From Shimia_B sp039815465 (GTDB taxonomy: Bacteria; Pseudomonadota; Alphaproteobacteria; Rhodobacterales; Rhodobacteraceae), in contig JBCBZG010000007.1 in assembly GCA_039815465.1 (NCBI GenBank), positions 62,001 to 126,000 on the forward strand: DNA of 64,000 nt, given 5' to 3'. A model generated the notes under the pieces. That model searched no databases and had not been told where the DNA came from. It saw only the letters and a list, made by a program, of their open reading frames with translations. A program made the translations under genes and the position numbers. Positions 1-9,825 of this stretch are shown piece by piece (position 1 is the stretch's first letter; each line of letters starts with the position of its first letter).

Positions 1-1067
1 ACGACGTGGAAGAACTCACGCGGCTGCTCTGGGAGATGGGCATTCAGACCAATGTGGTCGCGCCGCTCAATGCGACGCCCACCGACCTGACCTGGCTCGG
101 CGCCGCGCACTTCAATGTGCTGATGTATCCCGAAACCGGTGAGGCCGCCTGCCGCTATATGGAGCGGGAGCTGGGCATGCCCTACACCAAGACCGTGCCC
201 ATCGGCGTCGGCGCGACCCGCGATTTCATTGCGGAGGTGCAGGCGATCACGGGGATCACTGACACGCCCGACGCCAGCCGGTTGCGGTTGCCATGGTGGT
301 CGGCATCCGTGGACTCCAACTACCTGACCGGTAAGCGCGTGTTCATCTTTGGCGACGGCACCCACGTCCGCGCCGCCACCCGCATCGCGCGGGAGGAGAT
401 GGGCTTCGAAGTCGTGGGCATCGGCTGCTACAACCGCGAAATGGCGCGCGACATCCGCGAGCTCGCCCGCGAGATCGATGTGCCCTGCTACGTCACCGAG
501 GACTATCTGGAGGTGGAGCAAGCGTGCATGGAGCTTGCCCCCGAGATGATCCTCGGCACCCAGATGGAGCGGCATATCGGCAAGCGTCTGGGCATCCCCT
601 GCGCCGTGATTTCTGCCCCCGTCCACGTGCAAGACTTCCCCGCGCGCTTCTCCCCCCAGATGGGGTTCGAGGGTGCCAATGTGATCTTTGACACCTGGGT
701 TCATCCGCTGGTGATGGGGCTCGAAGAGCATCTGCTGCACATGTTCCGCGAGGATTTCGAGTTCCACGATGACAATGGCGCGAGCCATCACGGTGGGAAA
801 ATTGATCTGAAACCTGTGGAGGCTGAAGCCCCGGATGCCTCCGGCGGAGGTATTGAGGGCCAAAGGAACGAGGGGGTGTCGCTCCCGGAAGTTCAGACGG
901 ACGGGTCCATTGTCTGGGCGGCGGCTGCTGAGAAGGAGCTCAAGAAGATCCCGTTTTTCGTACGGGGGAAGGCCAAGCGGAACACGGAAGCCTACGCTGA
1001 AATGCAGGGCGTGACCGAGATCAGCGTCGATACGCTCTACGAGGCGAAGGCTCACTATGCGCGATAG
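1..1067 (+). CDS. bchB: Light-independent protochlorophyllide reductase subunit B, 5'-truncated by window edge
   Basis: This is the C-terminal part (about 355 residues) of BchB, which with BchN forms the NifDK-like catalytic component of dark-operative protochlorophyllide reductase. BchL passes electrons to it to reduce ring D of protochlorophyllide. Family proteins are about 510-540 residues, so roughly the first third lies before the window; the reading frame is open to the left edge with codons beginning at base 3. The extreme C-terminus (IPFFVRGKAKRNTEAYA) is the small conserved PCP_red-type domain of the family. It overlaps bchH by 11 nt, implying coupled translation in the bch operon. 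Confidence 0.95.
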   Translation, partial: DVEELTRLLWEMGIQTNVVAPLNATPTDLTWLGAAHFNVLMYPETGEAACRYMERELGMPYTKTVPIGVGATRDFIAEVQAITGITDTPDASRLRLPWWSASVDSNYLTGKRVFIFGDGTHVRAATRIAREEMGFEVVGIGCYNREMARDIRELAREIDVPCYVTEDYLEVEQACMELAPEMILGTQMERHIGKRLGIPCAVISAPVHVQDFPARFSPQMGFEGANVIFDTWVHPLVMGLEEHLLHMFREDFEFHDDNGASHHGGKIDLKPVEAEAPDASGGGIEGQRNEGVSLPEVQTDGSIVWAAAAEKELKKIPFFVRGKAKRNTEAYAEMQGVTEISVDTLYEAKAHYAR

Positions 1068-4000
1068 TTTCGAGCCAGCCCCCTACCGCGTTTGCATCGT
1101 GACGCTGGACCACCATGCGGCGGGTCCGGCGGCGCGGGCGATGCCTGCGCTGGCGACGGAGTTTCCGGGGCTCGACGTGACGATCCACGCGGCAGCGACC
1201 TGGGGCGAGGACCCGGAGGCGCTGGCAGAGGCAAAGGCGGCTGTGGCCGAGGCCAATATCGTGGTCGCGAACCTACTCTTCCTCGAAGAGCATGTGCGCC
1301 CCATTCAGGGCGACATCGCCGCGCGGCGGCCTGCGCTTGATGCCTGTCTGGGTCTTGTGAGTGACGAGGCCATCGTGAACCTGACGAAGATCGGCGATCT
1401 GGATATGTCCGCGCCGTCATCTCTTGCCATGGATCTGCTGAAGAAGCTTAGACCCAAAAAATCCGCGCGCTCCAATGGCGAAAGCCAGATGAAGGTGCTG
1501 CGGCGGTTGCCTAAAATCCTGCGGTTCATCCCTGGCAAGGCGCAGGACCTGCGCGCCTATTTTCTGTCGATGCAATACTGGCTGGGCGGCTCCGACGACA
1601 ACGTGCGGGAGATGATCCGGTTCCTCGTGGGCCGCTATGCCGGGGACCGGTTCGAGGCGGGTGAGGCTGCGGCCCCCGTCGATTACCCGGATGTGGCGCT
1701 ATACCACCCGGATCTGCCCGGGCTTGGGATCACCACTGAGCTTTCCGATTTGCCCGCGCCCGCAGCGCCTGTGGCGACCGTGGGGCTGCTGATGCTGCGG
1801 TCCTATGTGCTGGCCTCGGACACCGCGCATTATGCCGCCGTGATTCGTGCGTTCGAGGCGCGCGGGATGCGGGTCATCCCGGCCTTTGCCGGGGGGCTCG
1901 ACGGGCGTCCGGCGATGGATGCCTATTTCGACGGGATCGATGCGCTGGTGTCCCTGACCGGCTTCAGCCTGGTGGGCGGGCCTGCCTACAACGACAGCGA
2001 TGCGGCTGTTGCGGCGCTCAAGGCGCTAGACGTGCCCTATATCGCGGCTCATCCCTTGGAATTTCAGACGTTGGAACAATGGGATGCCTCCCCCCAGGGG
2101 TTGGGTCCGGTTGAGACGACGATGCTGATCGCCCTGCCCGAAATTGACGGGGCCACGAACCCGACCGTGTTTGCCGGGCGCCACGACAGCCACAGTGGCC
2201 GCGCCGAAGACCGCGCCATGGCACCCTGTGAGGAGCGGATCGATGTCCTCGCCGAGAAGGTCGCACGCCTTGCGCGGCTGCGGCGGCTGGGCAATGCCGA
2301 CAAGAAGGTGGGGATCGTGCTCTTTGGTTTTCCGCCGAACGCGGGCGCGGTGGGCACTGCGGCCTATCTGAGCGTGTTCGAGAGCCTGCATAACACGCTC
2401 CACCGGCTCAAGGCCGAAGGGTACCAGATCGATCCGCCCGAAAGCGTCGATGCGCTGCGCGAGGCCGTGTTGCGCGGGAATGCTGGGCTCTATGGGCAAG
2501 AGGCCAATGTCGCCGACAAGGTAAGCGCGGATCACATTGTGCGCCACACGCCGACGCTGAATGCCATCGAGAGCGTGTGGGGCCCCGCGCCGGGCAAGGT
2601 GCAGTCGGATGGGCAGGGTGTGTTCATCTTGGGTGCCAATTTCGGGAACGTCTTTGTCGGGGTGCAGCCGAGCTTTGGCTATGAGGGGGATCCGATGCGG
2701 CTCCTCTTCGAAAAAGGGTTCGCGCCGACGCACGCGTTCACGCAGTTCTATCTGTGGCTGCGGAATACGCATCAGGCGGATGTGCTGCTGCATTTCGGGA
2801 TGCATGGCGCGTTGGAGTTCATGCCGGGCAAGCAGGCCGGGCTGGGGCGCTGGGATTGGCCGGACCGGCTGATTGGCGAGGTGCCGAATGTGTACCTCTA
2901 TGCCTCCAACAATCCGTCGGAGGCCACGCTGGCGAAGCGGCGCTCGAACGCGGTCACGATCACCCATGTGACGCCGCCACTGGCGACGTCGGGGCTTTAT
3001 AAAGGGCTCTCCGAGCTCAAGGACAGCCTGACGCGCTGGCGCGGGATGGAAGATGGGGCCGAGCGTGACGGTCTCGCGGAGCTGATCGCCGATCAGGCCG
3101 GGGCCGTGGATATGACCGGCGCGCCGGAGGATCTGTGGCTGGCGCTGCTGGAGACCGAGGATGCGCTGATCCCCGATGGGCTGCATGTTCTGGGCCGTGC
3201 GCCGACCGAGGCCGAGCTTGAGGATTACGCGCAGGTCTGCCCGGAGTACACGGAGGAGACGCGCGCGCTGCTCGCCGGTGACCACGAGATGGCGGGGCTG
3301 ATGCGGGCGCTGTCGGCGCGGTTCATTGCGCCGGTGCCCGGGGGGGACCTGATCCGGTCGCCCGAGGTGCTGCCTGCAGGCCGCAACATTCATGCCTTTG
3401 ATCCGTTCCGGATGCCCACTGCCTTTGCCGTGCGTGATGGCTGGGCGCAGGCGGAGCTGCTCTTGGACGCGCAGGAGGTGTTGCCGAAATCGGTGGCGCT
3501 GGTGCTCTGGGGCTCCGACAATATCAAGAGCGACGGTGGCCCGATTGCCCAGGCGCTGGCGCTGATGGGCGCGAAGCCGCGGTTTGATGCGTTTGGGCGG
3601 CTCTCGGGCGCGGATCTCATCCCGCTGGCCGAGCTTGGGCGGCCCCGGATTGATGTCGTGATGACGCTGTCGGGCATCTTCCGCGACCTCCTGCCTTTGC
3701 AGACGCGGATGCTGGCGGAGGCGGCGTTCAAATGTGCCACGGCCGATGAGCCCGAGGATCAGAATTACGTCCGCGCCCATGCGCTGGCCTATGCGGCGAA
3801 GACCGGCTGCGCCATGGAAGAGGCGGCCTTGCGTGTCTTCTCCAATGCCGAGGGCGCCTATGGGTCGAACGTCAATATCCTCGTCGATCAGGGCGGTTTT
3901 GATGACGAGGATGAGCTCGCGGACGCCTATCAGGCGCGGAAATCCTTTGCCTACGGCATGGACGGAAAAGCGGCGTCGAAGCGCGAATTGCTCGATGATG

Positions 4001-4554
4001 CGCTGAGCGACGTCGATGTGGCCTATCAGAATCTGGAGAGTGTCGAGCTCGGCGTCACCACGGTGGACCATTATTTCGACACGCTGGGCGGGATCGCCCG
4101 CGCGGTGAAGCGCGCGAAGGGGGGCGAAGGGCCTGCGGTCTATATCGGCGACCAGACGACGGGGGCCGCCAAGGTGCGCACGTTGAAAGATCAGGTGGCA
4201 CTGGAGACGCGGACGCGGTCGCTCAATCCGAAGTGGTTCGAGGGGCTTTTGAAGCATGGCCACGAGGGCGTGCGCCAGATCGAGGCGCAGGTGACGAACA
4301 CGCTGGGCTGGTCGGCCACGACGGGTGAGGTGGACCCGTGGGTCTATAAGCGGATCTCGGAGACCTTCGTGCTCGATGACGAGATGCGCGAGCGGCTCTC
4401 AAAGCTCAATCCGCAGGCGTCGGTGCGCATGGCGCAGCGGCTGCTGGAAGCGTCCGACCGTGAGTATTGGCAGCCGGACGCCGCCACCTTGGAGGCGCTC
4501 CAGGATGCTGCTGACGCATTGGAAGACCGGCTCGAAGGGATCGCGGCAGAATGA
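1057..4554 (+). CDS. bchH: Magnesium chelatase subunit H (cobaltochelatase CobN-like)
   Basis: This 1165-residue protein is the large porphyrin-binding subunit of magnesium chelatase, which with BchI and BchD inserts Mg2+ into protoporphyrin IX at the first step unique to bacteriochlorophyll. It is collinear with the family, with CobN/Mg-chelatase blocks such as LHFGMHGALEFMPGKQAGLG in the middle and an SNAEGAYGSNVN block near the C-terminus. Its length is close to the usual 1180-1200. The ATG start lies inside the end of bchB. A long open frame on the opposite strand is a GC-rich shadow of this gene. Confidence 0.97.
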   Translation: MRDSFEPAPYRVCIVTLDHHAAGPAARAMPALATEFPGLDVTIHAAATWGEDPEALAEAKAAVAEANIVVANLLFLEEHVRPIQGDIAARRPALDACLGLVSDEAIVNLTKIGDLDMSAPSSLAMDLLKKLRPKKSARSNGESQMKVLRRLPKILRFIPGKAQDLRAYFLSMQYWLGGSDDNVREMIRFLVGRYAGDRFEAGEAAAPVDYPDVALYHPDLPGLGITTELSDLPAPAAPVATVGLLMLRSYVLASDTAHYAAVIRAFEARGMRVIPAFAGGLDGRPAMDAYFDGIDALVSLTGFSLVGGPAYNDSDAAVAALKALDVPYIAAHPLEFQTLEQWDASPQGLGPVETTMLIALPEIDGATNPTVFAGRHDSHSGRAEDRAMAPCEERIDVLAEKVARLARLRRLGNADKKVGIVLFGFPPNAGAVGTAAYLSVFESLHNTLHRLKAEGYQIDPPESVDALREAVLRGNAGLYGQEANVADKVSADHIVRHTPTLNAIESVWGPAPGKVQSDGQGVFILGANFGNVFVGVQPSFGYEGDPMRLLFEKGFAPTHAFTQFYLWLRNTHQADVLLHFGMHGALEFMPGKQAGLGRWDWPDRLIGEVPNVYLYASNNPSEATLAKRRSNAVTITHVTPPLATSGLYKGLSELKDSLTRWRGMEDGAERDGLAELIADQAGAVDMTGAPEDLWLALLETEDALIPDGLHVLGRAPTEAELEDYAQVCPEYTEETRALLAGDHEMAGLMRALSARFIAPVPGGDLIRSPEVLPAGRNIHAFDPFRMPTAFAVRDGWAQAELLLDAQEVLPKSVALVLWGSDNIKSDGGPIAQALALMGAKPRFDAFGRLSGADLIPLAELGRPRIDVVMTLSGIFRDLLPLQTRMLAEAAFKCATADEPEDQNYVRAHALAYAAKTGCAMEEAALRVFSNAEGAYGSNVNILVDQGGFDDEDELADAYQARKSFAYGMDGKAASKRELLDDALSDVDVAYQNLESVELGVTTVDHYFDTLGGIARAVKRAKGGEGPAVYIGDQTTGAAKVRTLKDQVALETRTRSLNPKWFEGLLKHGHEGVRQIEAQVTNTLGWSATTGEVDPWVYKRISETFVLDDEMRERLSKLNPQASVRMAQRLLEASDREYWQPDAATLEALQDAADALEDRLEGIAAE

Positions 4555-4580
4555 TCGACCGATGCACATATCGCGCCGAC

Positions 4581-4641
4581 GGGAGTGAGGGGCCAGCCCC
4601 TCACACTCCCCGAAGTATTTTTGGACGAAAGAAAGGTGGGG
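4581..4641 (+). repeat. Repeat family A, copy 1 (hairpin plus conserved tail)
   Basis: Inside the bchH-bchL gap, an 8-bp hairpin (GTGAGGGG, loop CCAG, CCCCTCAC at 4585-4604) is followed by a tail AAGTATTTTTGGACGAAAG. The same tail occurs at 11343-11368 and 39377-39401. The element is intergenic but inside an operon. Confidence 0.8.
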
Positions 4642-4666
4642 TCATGGCCCTGCCGGAGGTGGCCCA

Positions 4667-5686
4667 ATGAGCCCGTATGATGACCACAAGTTGCCCCCCG
4701 CGGCGCGCGCAAATATGCGCGAGCAGCGCGGCCTGAAAGCGCGGGAGGCGGCCCCCGGGTCGCTCCTGCGGAAGGCCGCGGGGGTAAAGGCGCCGGTCCT
4801 TGGTGCGCCCCCTGTGTTGCGGGGCGAGGATGGCGAGGGCTCCGTTCAGGTGCATCAGGACATGTCCACCGTGATCGAGGGCGCGAAGGTGTTTTCGGTC
4901 TATGGCAAGGGCGGGATCGGGAAATCGACGACCTCATCGAACCTGAGTGCCGCGTTTTCGATGCTGGGCAAGCGGGTGCTGCAGATCGGGTGTGATCCCA
5001 AGCATGATTCGACGTTCACGCTCACGGGGCATCTACAGCCTACGGTGATCGATATCCTCAAAGACGTGGATTTCCACGCGGAGGAGTTGCGGCCCGAGGA
5101 TTTCGTGACCGAAGGTTTCAACGGCGTGAAATGTGTGGAAGCTGGCGGCCCGCCTGCGGGCACGGGCTGTGGCGGCTATGTCGTGGGGCAGACGGTGAAG
5201 CTGCTCAAGCAGCACCACATGCTGGAAGACACCGATGTCGTGCTGTTCGACGTCTTGGGCGACGTGGTGTGCGGTGGCTTTGCGGCGCCTTTGCAGCACG
5301 CGGACCGGGCGGTGATCGTCACCGCCAATGATTTCGACAGCATTTACGCCATGAATCGCATCATTGCCGCCGTTCAGGCGAAGTCGAAGAACTATTCGGT
5401 GCGGCTCGCAGGGTGCGTGGCGAACCGGTCGGAGACGACCGAGGAGGTCGACCGCTTCTGCGACAAGGTGGGCTTTAAGCGCATCGCGCATATGCCCGCC
5501 TTAGATGCCATCCGGCGCTCGCGTCTGAAGAAGAAGACGCTGTTCGAGATGCCCGACGAGGAAGACATCGTGATGTGCCGTGCGGAATATATCCGGCTGG
5601 CGCAGTCGCTTTGGGACGGGACGGAGGCGCTCGCGCCTGCGCCGCTGCCCGACCGCGAAATCTTTGAGCTGCTTGGGTTCGACTGA
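4667..5686 (+). CDS. bchL: Light-independent protochlorophyllide reductase ATP-binding protein
   Basis: BchL is the NifH-like homodimer that hydrolyses ATP and passes electrons to BchNB. This 339-residue copy has a deviant Walker A/P-loop (YGKGGIGKSTT, residues 79-89), the [4Fe-4S] cysteine regions GGPPAGTGCGG and GDVVCGGF, and the family C-terminus REIFELLGFD. It is about 40 residues longer than many BchL proteins because of an N-terminal extension before the conserved EGSVQVH segment. The start is supported by a GGAGGT Shine-Dalgarno about 8 nt upstream. The stop overlaps the bchM start by one base. Confidence 0.97.
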   Translation: MSPYDDHKLPPAARANMREQRGLKAREAAPGSLLRKAAGVKAPVLGAPPVLRGEDGEGSVQVHQDMSTVIEGAKVFSVYGKGGIGKSTTSSNLSAAFSMLGKRVLQIGCDPKHDSTFTLTGHLQPTVIDILKDVDFHAEELRPEDFVTEGFNGVKCVEAGGPPAGTGCGGYVVGQTVKLLKQHHMLEDTDVVLFDVLGDVVCGGFAAPLQHADRAVIVTANDFDSIYAMNRIIAAVQAKSKNYSVRLAGCVANRSETTEEVDRFCDKVGFKRIAHMPALDAIRRSRLKKKTLFEMPDEEDIVMCRAEYIRLAQSLWDGTEALAPAPLPDREIFELLGFD

Positions 5687-6351
5687 TGTCGCGCGCGCCC
5701 ACATACGCGTCCACCCTAACCCGGGTTGAAGACTACTTCGACCGCACCGCGACCAAAGCGTGGGAGCAGCTGACGTCCGACGCGCCGGTCAGCCGGGTGC
5801 GCGCGACCGTGCGCGCGGGGCGGGATGAGATGCGCGCGACGATGATTGCCCAACTTGGTGATTTGCGCGGCAAGCGGGTGCTTGATGCGGGTTGCGGCAC
5901 GGGCCTCGCGACGGAGGCCCTGGCGGAGGCAGGGGCGGAGGTTGTGGCCGTCGATATCTCGCCATCGCTTATCAAGATCGCGGAGGATCGGTTACCTGCC
6001 CATCTGCGGGACCGTGTGACCTTTGCAGCGGGCGATATGTTGGCGGATCGCGGGGCGTTTGACGCGGTCTTCGCCATGGATAGTCTGATTTACTACACGC
6101 CGACGGACCTAGCGCGCGCGCTGGGCTCGCTTGGGCAGATAGCACCGCAAATCGTATACACCGTCGCGCCGCGTTCCGCGTTTCTGATGGCGTTCTGGTA
6201 TGCGGGGAAGCTTTTCCCGCGCCGCGACCGTAGCCCTGTGATGATCCCGCAGAACATCGCACGGCTGGAAGGCGCCACCGGCAGCCGCGCCATCCACACG
6301 GTGCGCAGCGGCTTTTACACATCGACCTGCATGGAGTGGCGCAATGGCTAA
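5686..6351 (+). CDS. bchM: Mg-protoporphyrin IX methyltransferase
   Basis: This 221-residue SAM-dependent enzyme methylates the ring-C propionate of Mg-protoporphyrin IX, making the substrate of the AcsF cyclase. A Rossmann-type motif I (VLDAGCGTG) lies near residues 65-73, with the acidic VVAVDIS strand after it. Its start overlaps the bchL stop (ATGA type) and its 3' end overlaps lhaA by 8 nt, so the operon is tightly coupled. Position between bchL and lhaA is the conserved order. Confidence 0.95.
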   Translation: MSRAPTYASTLTRVEDYFDRTATKAWEQLTSDAPVSRVRATVRAGRDEMRATMIAQLGDLRGKRVLDAGCGTGLATEALAEAGAEVVAVDISPSLIKIAEDRLPAHLRDRVTFAAGDMLADRGAFDAVFAMDSLIYYTPTDLARALGSLGQIAPQIVYTVAPRSAFLMAFWYAGKLFPRRDRSPVMIPQNIARLEGATGSRAIHTVRSGFYTSTCMEWRNG

Positions 6352-7798
6352 AGAGCGTCACCCCCTGACCAAGTTCACCATCGGGATGCTGCCGTTCTCC
6401 GACGCGGTGTCGGACGAGTTGCCGCTCAAGCAGCTCTTGCGCCTGTCGCTGTTCCAGGTGTCGGTGGGGATGGCGGCGGTGATGCTGCTGGGGACGCTCA
6501 ATCGCGTGATGATCGTGGAGCTCAGCGTCGCGGCCTGGATCGTGGCGGTGATGATTGCGCTGCCCGTTGTCTCTGCGCCGTTCCGCGCGCTGCTGGGGTT
6601 CCGGTCGGATACCTACCGGTCGTCGCTCGGGTGGAAGCGCATTCCGTTCCTGTGGTTCGGCACTCTCTATCAGTTTGGCGGCTTGGCGATTATGCCCATG
6701 GCGCTCTTGATCCTCGGCGAAGGTAAGCAGGAGATCGGGCCGGAATGGGCGGGGGAAGTGGGTGCCGCGCTTGCGTTCCTGCTCACCGGGCTCGGAATGC
6801 ACATGACGCAGACGGCGGGGCTCGCGCTCGCAGCTGACCGCGCGACGGAGGAGACGCGCCCGCGGGTCGTGGCGCTGCTCTACGTCATGTTCCTCATTGG
6901 CATGGCGTTGAGCGCTGTTGTCGTGGGGTGGCTGCTGCGGGACTTTAGCGAGTTGCGCCTGGTGCAGGTGGTCCAAGGGGCCGCCGTCGTCACCATGGTG
7001 CTCAATGTCATCGCGCTTTGGAAACAAGAGCGCGTGACGCCCATGAGCAAAGAGGAACGCGAGGCGCCGCGACCGAAATTCCGCGACGCCTGGGCCGATT
7101 TTGCCAGCGGTGGCGCGGCCGGGCGGCTGCTCGTGGTCGTGTTCCTTGGGACCATGGCGTTTAACATGCAGGACGTGCTGCTGGAGCCTTATGGCGGTGA
7201 AGTTCTGGGGCTCAGCGTGTCGTCCACGACGCTCTTGACGGCCATGTGGGCGGCTGGGGCTCTCGCGGGTTTCGCGCTTGCCGCGCGGCGCTTGGCGCAG
7301 GGGCGCAACCCCTACCGCATGGCGGGCTGGGCGCTGGTGGCGGGGCTTGCCGCATTTAGCGCTGTGATCTTTGCCGCGCCTCTTAATTCCGGGCTCCTGT
7401 TCTTCATCGGTGCAGGGCTCATCGGCTTTGGCGGCGGCCTCTTTGCTGTCGCCACGCTCACGGCGGCCATGACCATGCCTGCGGAGGGCCTCGCAGGGCG
7501 CGGCCTCGCGCTTGGTGCCTGGGGCGCCGCGCAGGCCACGGCGGCGGGCCTTGCCATCGCTATCGGAGGGACCCTGAGGGACCTCGTCAATTCTGTCAGC
7601 GCTTCGGGCTATCTAGGCGAAGCGCTGGCCGATCCCGCAACCGGCTACTCTGTGGTCTACCACATTGAAATCGGTCTGATGTTCGCAACCCTGATCGCTC
7701 TGGGTCCGCTCACGCGGCACCGGGGCATCTCCTCACCTTCATCAACAACCTCTGGGGATAGCGGCGGCCGTATTGGCCTGGCCGATTTCCCCACCTGA
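6344..7798 (+). CDS. lhaA: Light-harvesting complex 1 assembly protein, PucC/LhaA family
   Basis: This 484-residue membrane protein is an MFS-fold member of the BCH2/PucC family, needed for assembly of the LH1 antenna in Rhodobacter. It has about 12 hydrophobic segments and the family opening (LPFSDAVSDELPLKQLLRLSLFQVS... LNRVMIVEL) plus the FRSDTYRSSLGWKRIPF loop. Position directly before puhA matches lhaA (also called orf428/F1696) rather than pucC. The C-terminal tail is polar and probably cytoplasmic. Confidence 0.93.
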   Translation: MAKERHPLTKFTIGMLPFSDAVSDELPLKQLLRLSLFQVSVGMAAVMLLGTLNRVMIVELSVAAWIVAVMIALPVVSAPFRALLGFRSDTYRSSLGWKRIPFLWFGTLYQFGGLAIMPMALLILGEGKQEIGPEWAGEVGAALAFLLTGLGMHMTQTAGLALAADRATEETRPRVVALLYVMFLIGMALSAVVVGWLLRDFSELRLVQVVQGAAVVTMVLNVIALWKQERVTPMSKEEREAPRPKFRDAWADFASGGAAGRLLVVVFLGTMAFNMQDVLLEPYGGEVLGLSVSSTTLLTAMWAAGALAGFALAARRLAQGRNPYRMAGWALVAGLAAFSAVIFAAPLNSGLLFFIGAGLIGFGGGLFAVATLTAAMTMPAEGLAGRGLALGAWGAAQATAAGLAIAIGGTLRDLVNSVSASGYLGEALADPATGYSVVYHIEIGLMFATLIALGPLTRHRGISSPSSTTSGDSGGRIGLADFPT

Positions 7799-7816
7799 CC
7801 ACGAAAGGAATACACC

Positions 7817-8596
7817 ATGGTCGGAGTTGAATTCTGGGGGAACGTCGATCTCGCCTCTGTGTCCATTTGGGCGTTTTGGGGCTTCTTCGCCTTCCTGATC
7901 TACTACCTGCAAACGGAAAACATGCGCGAAGGGTATCCGCTGGAAAATGACGACGGGTCGCCGTCGAACCAGGGGCCATTCCCGCTGCCATCGCCAAAGA
8001 CGTTCAAGCTGCCCCATGGCCGCGGTGAAGTCACGGTGCCGAGCCAGGAACAAGAAGACAGCCACCGCCGCGAGAACCTCGCGATGGAGCAGGAATACCC
8101 GTCCAAAGGCTCGCCCTTTGTGCCAACCGGCGACCCGATGGCCGATGGTGTTGGGCCAGCCTCCTGGGCGCCGCGCCGCGATGTGCCCGAGCTTGACGGC
8201 AAGGGGCACCCAAAGATCGTGCCCATGGCAAAGCTTGACGCATTCGTCGTCTCTGCTGGCCGTGACCCGCGCGGGTTGACGGTCCAATCCGGCGACGGTG
8301 AGCCCGTGGGTGTCATCACCGACATGTGGATCGATGAGCCTGAACAGCTCGTCCGTTACTTGGAGATCGAGCTCACCACCGAGCTGGGTGGCGGCAAGCG
8401 GCTGGTGCCGATGACATTCGCCGTCATCAAGCGCGACCGCGTGGTCGTTCGGTCGCTCTTTGAGGCGAATTTTGCAGGCGTGCCTACGACGGCCTCCCCC
8501 ACGCAAGTGACGCTCCTCGAGGAGGAAAAGATCTCCGCCTACTACGGTGGCGGCACGCTTTACGCCTCCCCCAAACGGCTTGAGCCACAGCTCTAA
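7817..8596 (+). CDS. puhA: Photosynthetic reaction centre H subunit
   Basis: PuhA (259 residues) is the single-span H subunit of the reaction centre. It caps the cytoplasmic face and helps proton delivery to QB. One N-terminal membrane helix (about residues 10-32, SVSIWAFWGFFAFLIYYLQ) is followed by the large PRC-barrel region (DAFVVSAGRDPRGLTVQSGDGEPVGVITDMWIDEPE). An AAAGGA ribosome-binding site lies 8 nt before the ATG. It heads the puh genes, which follow lhaA after an 18-nt gap. Confidence 0.97.
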   Translation: MVGVEFWGNVDLASVSIWAFWGFFAFLIYYLQTENMREGYPLENDDGSPSNQGPFPLPSPKTFKLPHGRGEVTVPSQEQEDSHRRENLAMEQEYPSKGSPFVPTGDPMADGVGPASWAPRRDVPELDGKGHPKIVPMAKLDAFVVSAGRDPRGLTVQSGDGEPVGVITDMWIDEPEQLVRYLEIELTTELGGGKRLVPMTFAVIKRDRVVVRSLFEANFAGVPTTASPTQVTLLEEEKISAYYGGGTLYASPKRLEPQL

Positions 8597-8632
8597 GCCC
8601 TCGCCCCTCAGTCCGCACACGGAGGAAAGACG

Positions 8633-9301
8633 ATGCAAGTGAAGGTCGCGAAAGATTTCGCATTCGAGCACGCCCCAGGGCTGCCCGAGGCGCTGCCAGA
8701 GGGAGAGGAGATCCTCTGGCAGGGGCGCCCCAAAGTGCTGCCGTTCGCACGGCAGGCATTCTGGCTCGATTGGGTGCTGATCTATTTCGCGGTCGTCACG
8801 GTCTGGCGCATCTTGGCGTCCTCTGCTGACAATTCCATGGCCGTCGCACTCGGCCATGGGCTCCCGCTGGTGGTGCTTGCCGTCGCTGCGGCCCTGGTGA
8901 TCCTGGGTCTGGCGTGGCTGCAGGTGCGCGGCACGGTCTATACCCTGACAAACCGCCGTGTCGTGATGCGGATCGGAGCAGCGCTCCCGATCACGCTGAA
9001 CTTGCCCTACCAGTGGATTGAAAACGCCAGTGTCGAAACCCGCAAGGACGGGACCGGCACCATCGCCATTGAGCTTGGGGGCGACAACAAAGTCTCCAGT
9101 CTTATGGTCTGGCCCCACAAGCGCCCCCGGCGCTGGGCCAGACCGGAACCCGCGCTCCGCTGCATTCCTGACGCCGCCAAAGTCGCCCAGATTCTGGCAA
9201 CTGCAGCGGAAGCGCGGGTTTCTGAACCCTCCTCCATAAAAGTCACCTCCAACGCGCCCGCCCAAGGCGGCGGCGGTGAGGCGGCGGTCCCAGCGGAGTA
9301 A
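8633..9301 (+). CDS. puhB: Photosynthetic complex assembly protein PuhB
   Basis: PuhB (222 residues) is a membrane factor for reaction-centre assembly that acts on or with PuhA. An N-terminal PALPEGEEILWQGRPK-like segment and three hydrophobic stretches (about 45-66, 78-100 and further) precede a bacterial PH-like region (YTLTNRRVVMRIGAALPITLNLPY). A GGAGG Shine-Dalgarno sits 8 nt before the start. Order puhA-puhB-puhC is conserved in purple phototrophs. Confidence 0.93.
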   Translation: MQVKVAKDFAFEHAPGLPEALPEGEEILWQGRPKVLPFARQAFWLDWVLIYFAVVTVWRILASSADNSMAVALGHGLPLVVLAVAAALVILGLAWLQVRGTVYTLTNRRVVMRIGAALPITLNLPYQWIENASVETRKDGTGTIAIELGGDNKVSSLMVWPHKRPRRWARPEPALRCIPDAAKVAQILATAAEARVSEPSSIKVTSNAPAQGGGGEAAVPAE

Positions 9302-9306
9302 GACGA

Positions 9307-9798
9307 ATGACTGATCTCAACCACCACACGACGCTCGCCCAGGAGCAGCGCAAGCTTGCCAAGCGCGACCGGGAGATGATCCCGCTCGTGCTCGTGCGGG
9401 CGATGTTTGGCCTGGCGCTGGTGTCTGTCGCGCTCGTGGCCTTTGCCCGCTTCACCGACCGCCCGCTCGTGGGCGTGCCCACCCAGCCGCCGGTTGTGGC
9501 AGAGCGCGTGATTTACCTGAGCCCCGGCGCGGATCGCGGCAGCTACATCGTCTCGGGCGAGGGTGGCGAACAGCTGGTCGCGTCGAGCGACTACAAGGCT
9601 GGCTTTGTCGGCGCGATCGGCCAAGCCGTGGAACGCCGCCGCATCGTGACACGCACGGATATGAGCGCACCGCTGACGCTCGTGCGCCGCGACACGGGCC
9701 GCATCGACATCATCGACGACGCATCCGGGCTCGCCATCGAGCTTCATGGTTATGGCCGGGACAACGTCGCCGTCTTCGCCGGGCTTTTGCCCAACTAA
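9307..9798 (+). CDS. puhC: Photosynthetic complex assembly protein PuhC
   Basis: PuhC (163 residues) assists LH1/reaction-centre organisation. It has a basic cytoplasmic N-terminus, one membrane helix around residues 24-44 (LVRAMFGLALVSVALVAFA) and a periplasmic domain of about 115 residues. It begins 5 nt after puhB. Assignment rests on topology, the PuhC-like periplasmic segment ending in DNVAVFAGLLPN, and position. Confidence 0.9.
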   Translation: MTDLNHHTTLAQEQRKLAKRDREMIPLVLVRAMFGLALVSVALVAFARFTDRPLVGVPTQPPVVAERVIYLSPGADRGSYIVSGEGGEQLVASSDYKAGFVGAIGQAVERRRIVTRTDMSAPLTLVRRDTGRIDIIDDASGLAIELHGYGRDNVAVFAGLLPN

Positions 9799-9825
9799 CC
9801 ACCTGATCCAAGAGGAGTTGGAAAA

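Noticed and set aside
2026..4263. 745-codon open frame on the minus strand
   Set aside because: It lies wholly within bchH on the opposite strand, is rich in Arg/His/Gln with no family motif, and reflects high GC codon use.
7742..9265. 507-codon minus-strand frame over puhA-puhB
   Set aside because: It is a shadow of well-supported puh genes; composition is unlike a real protein.
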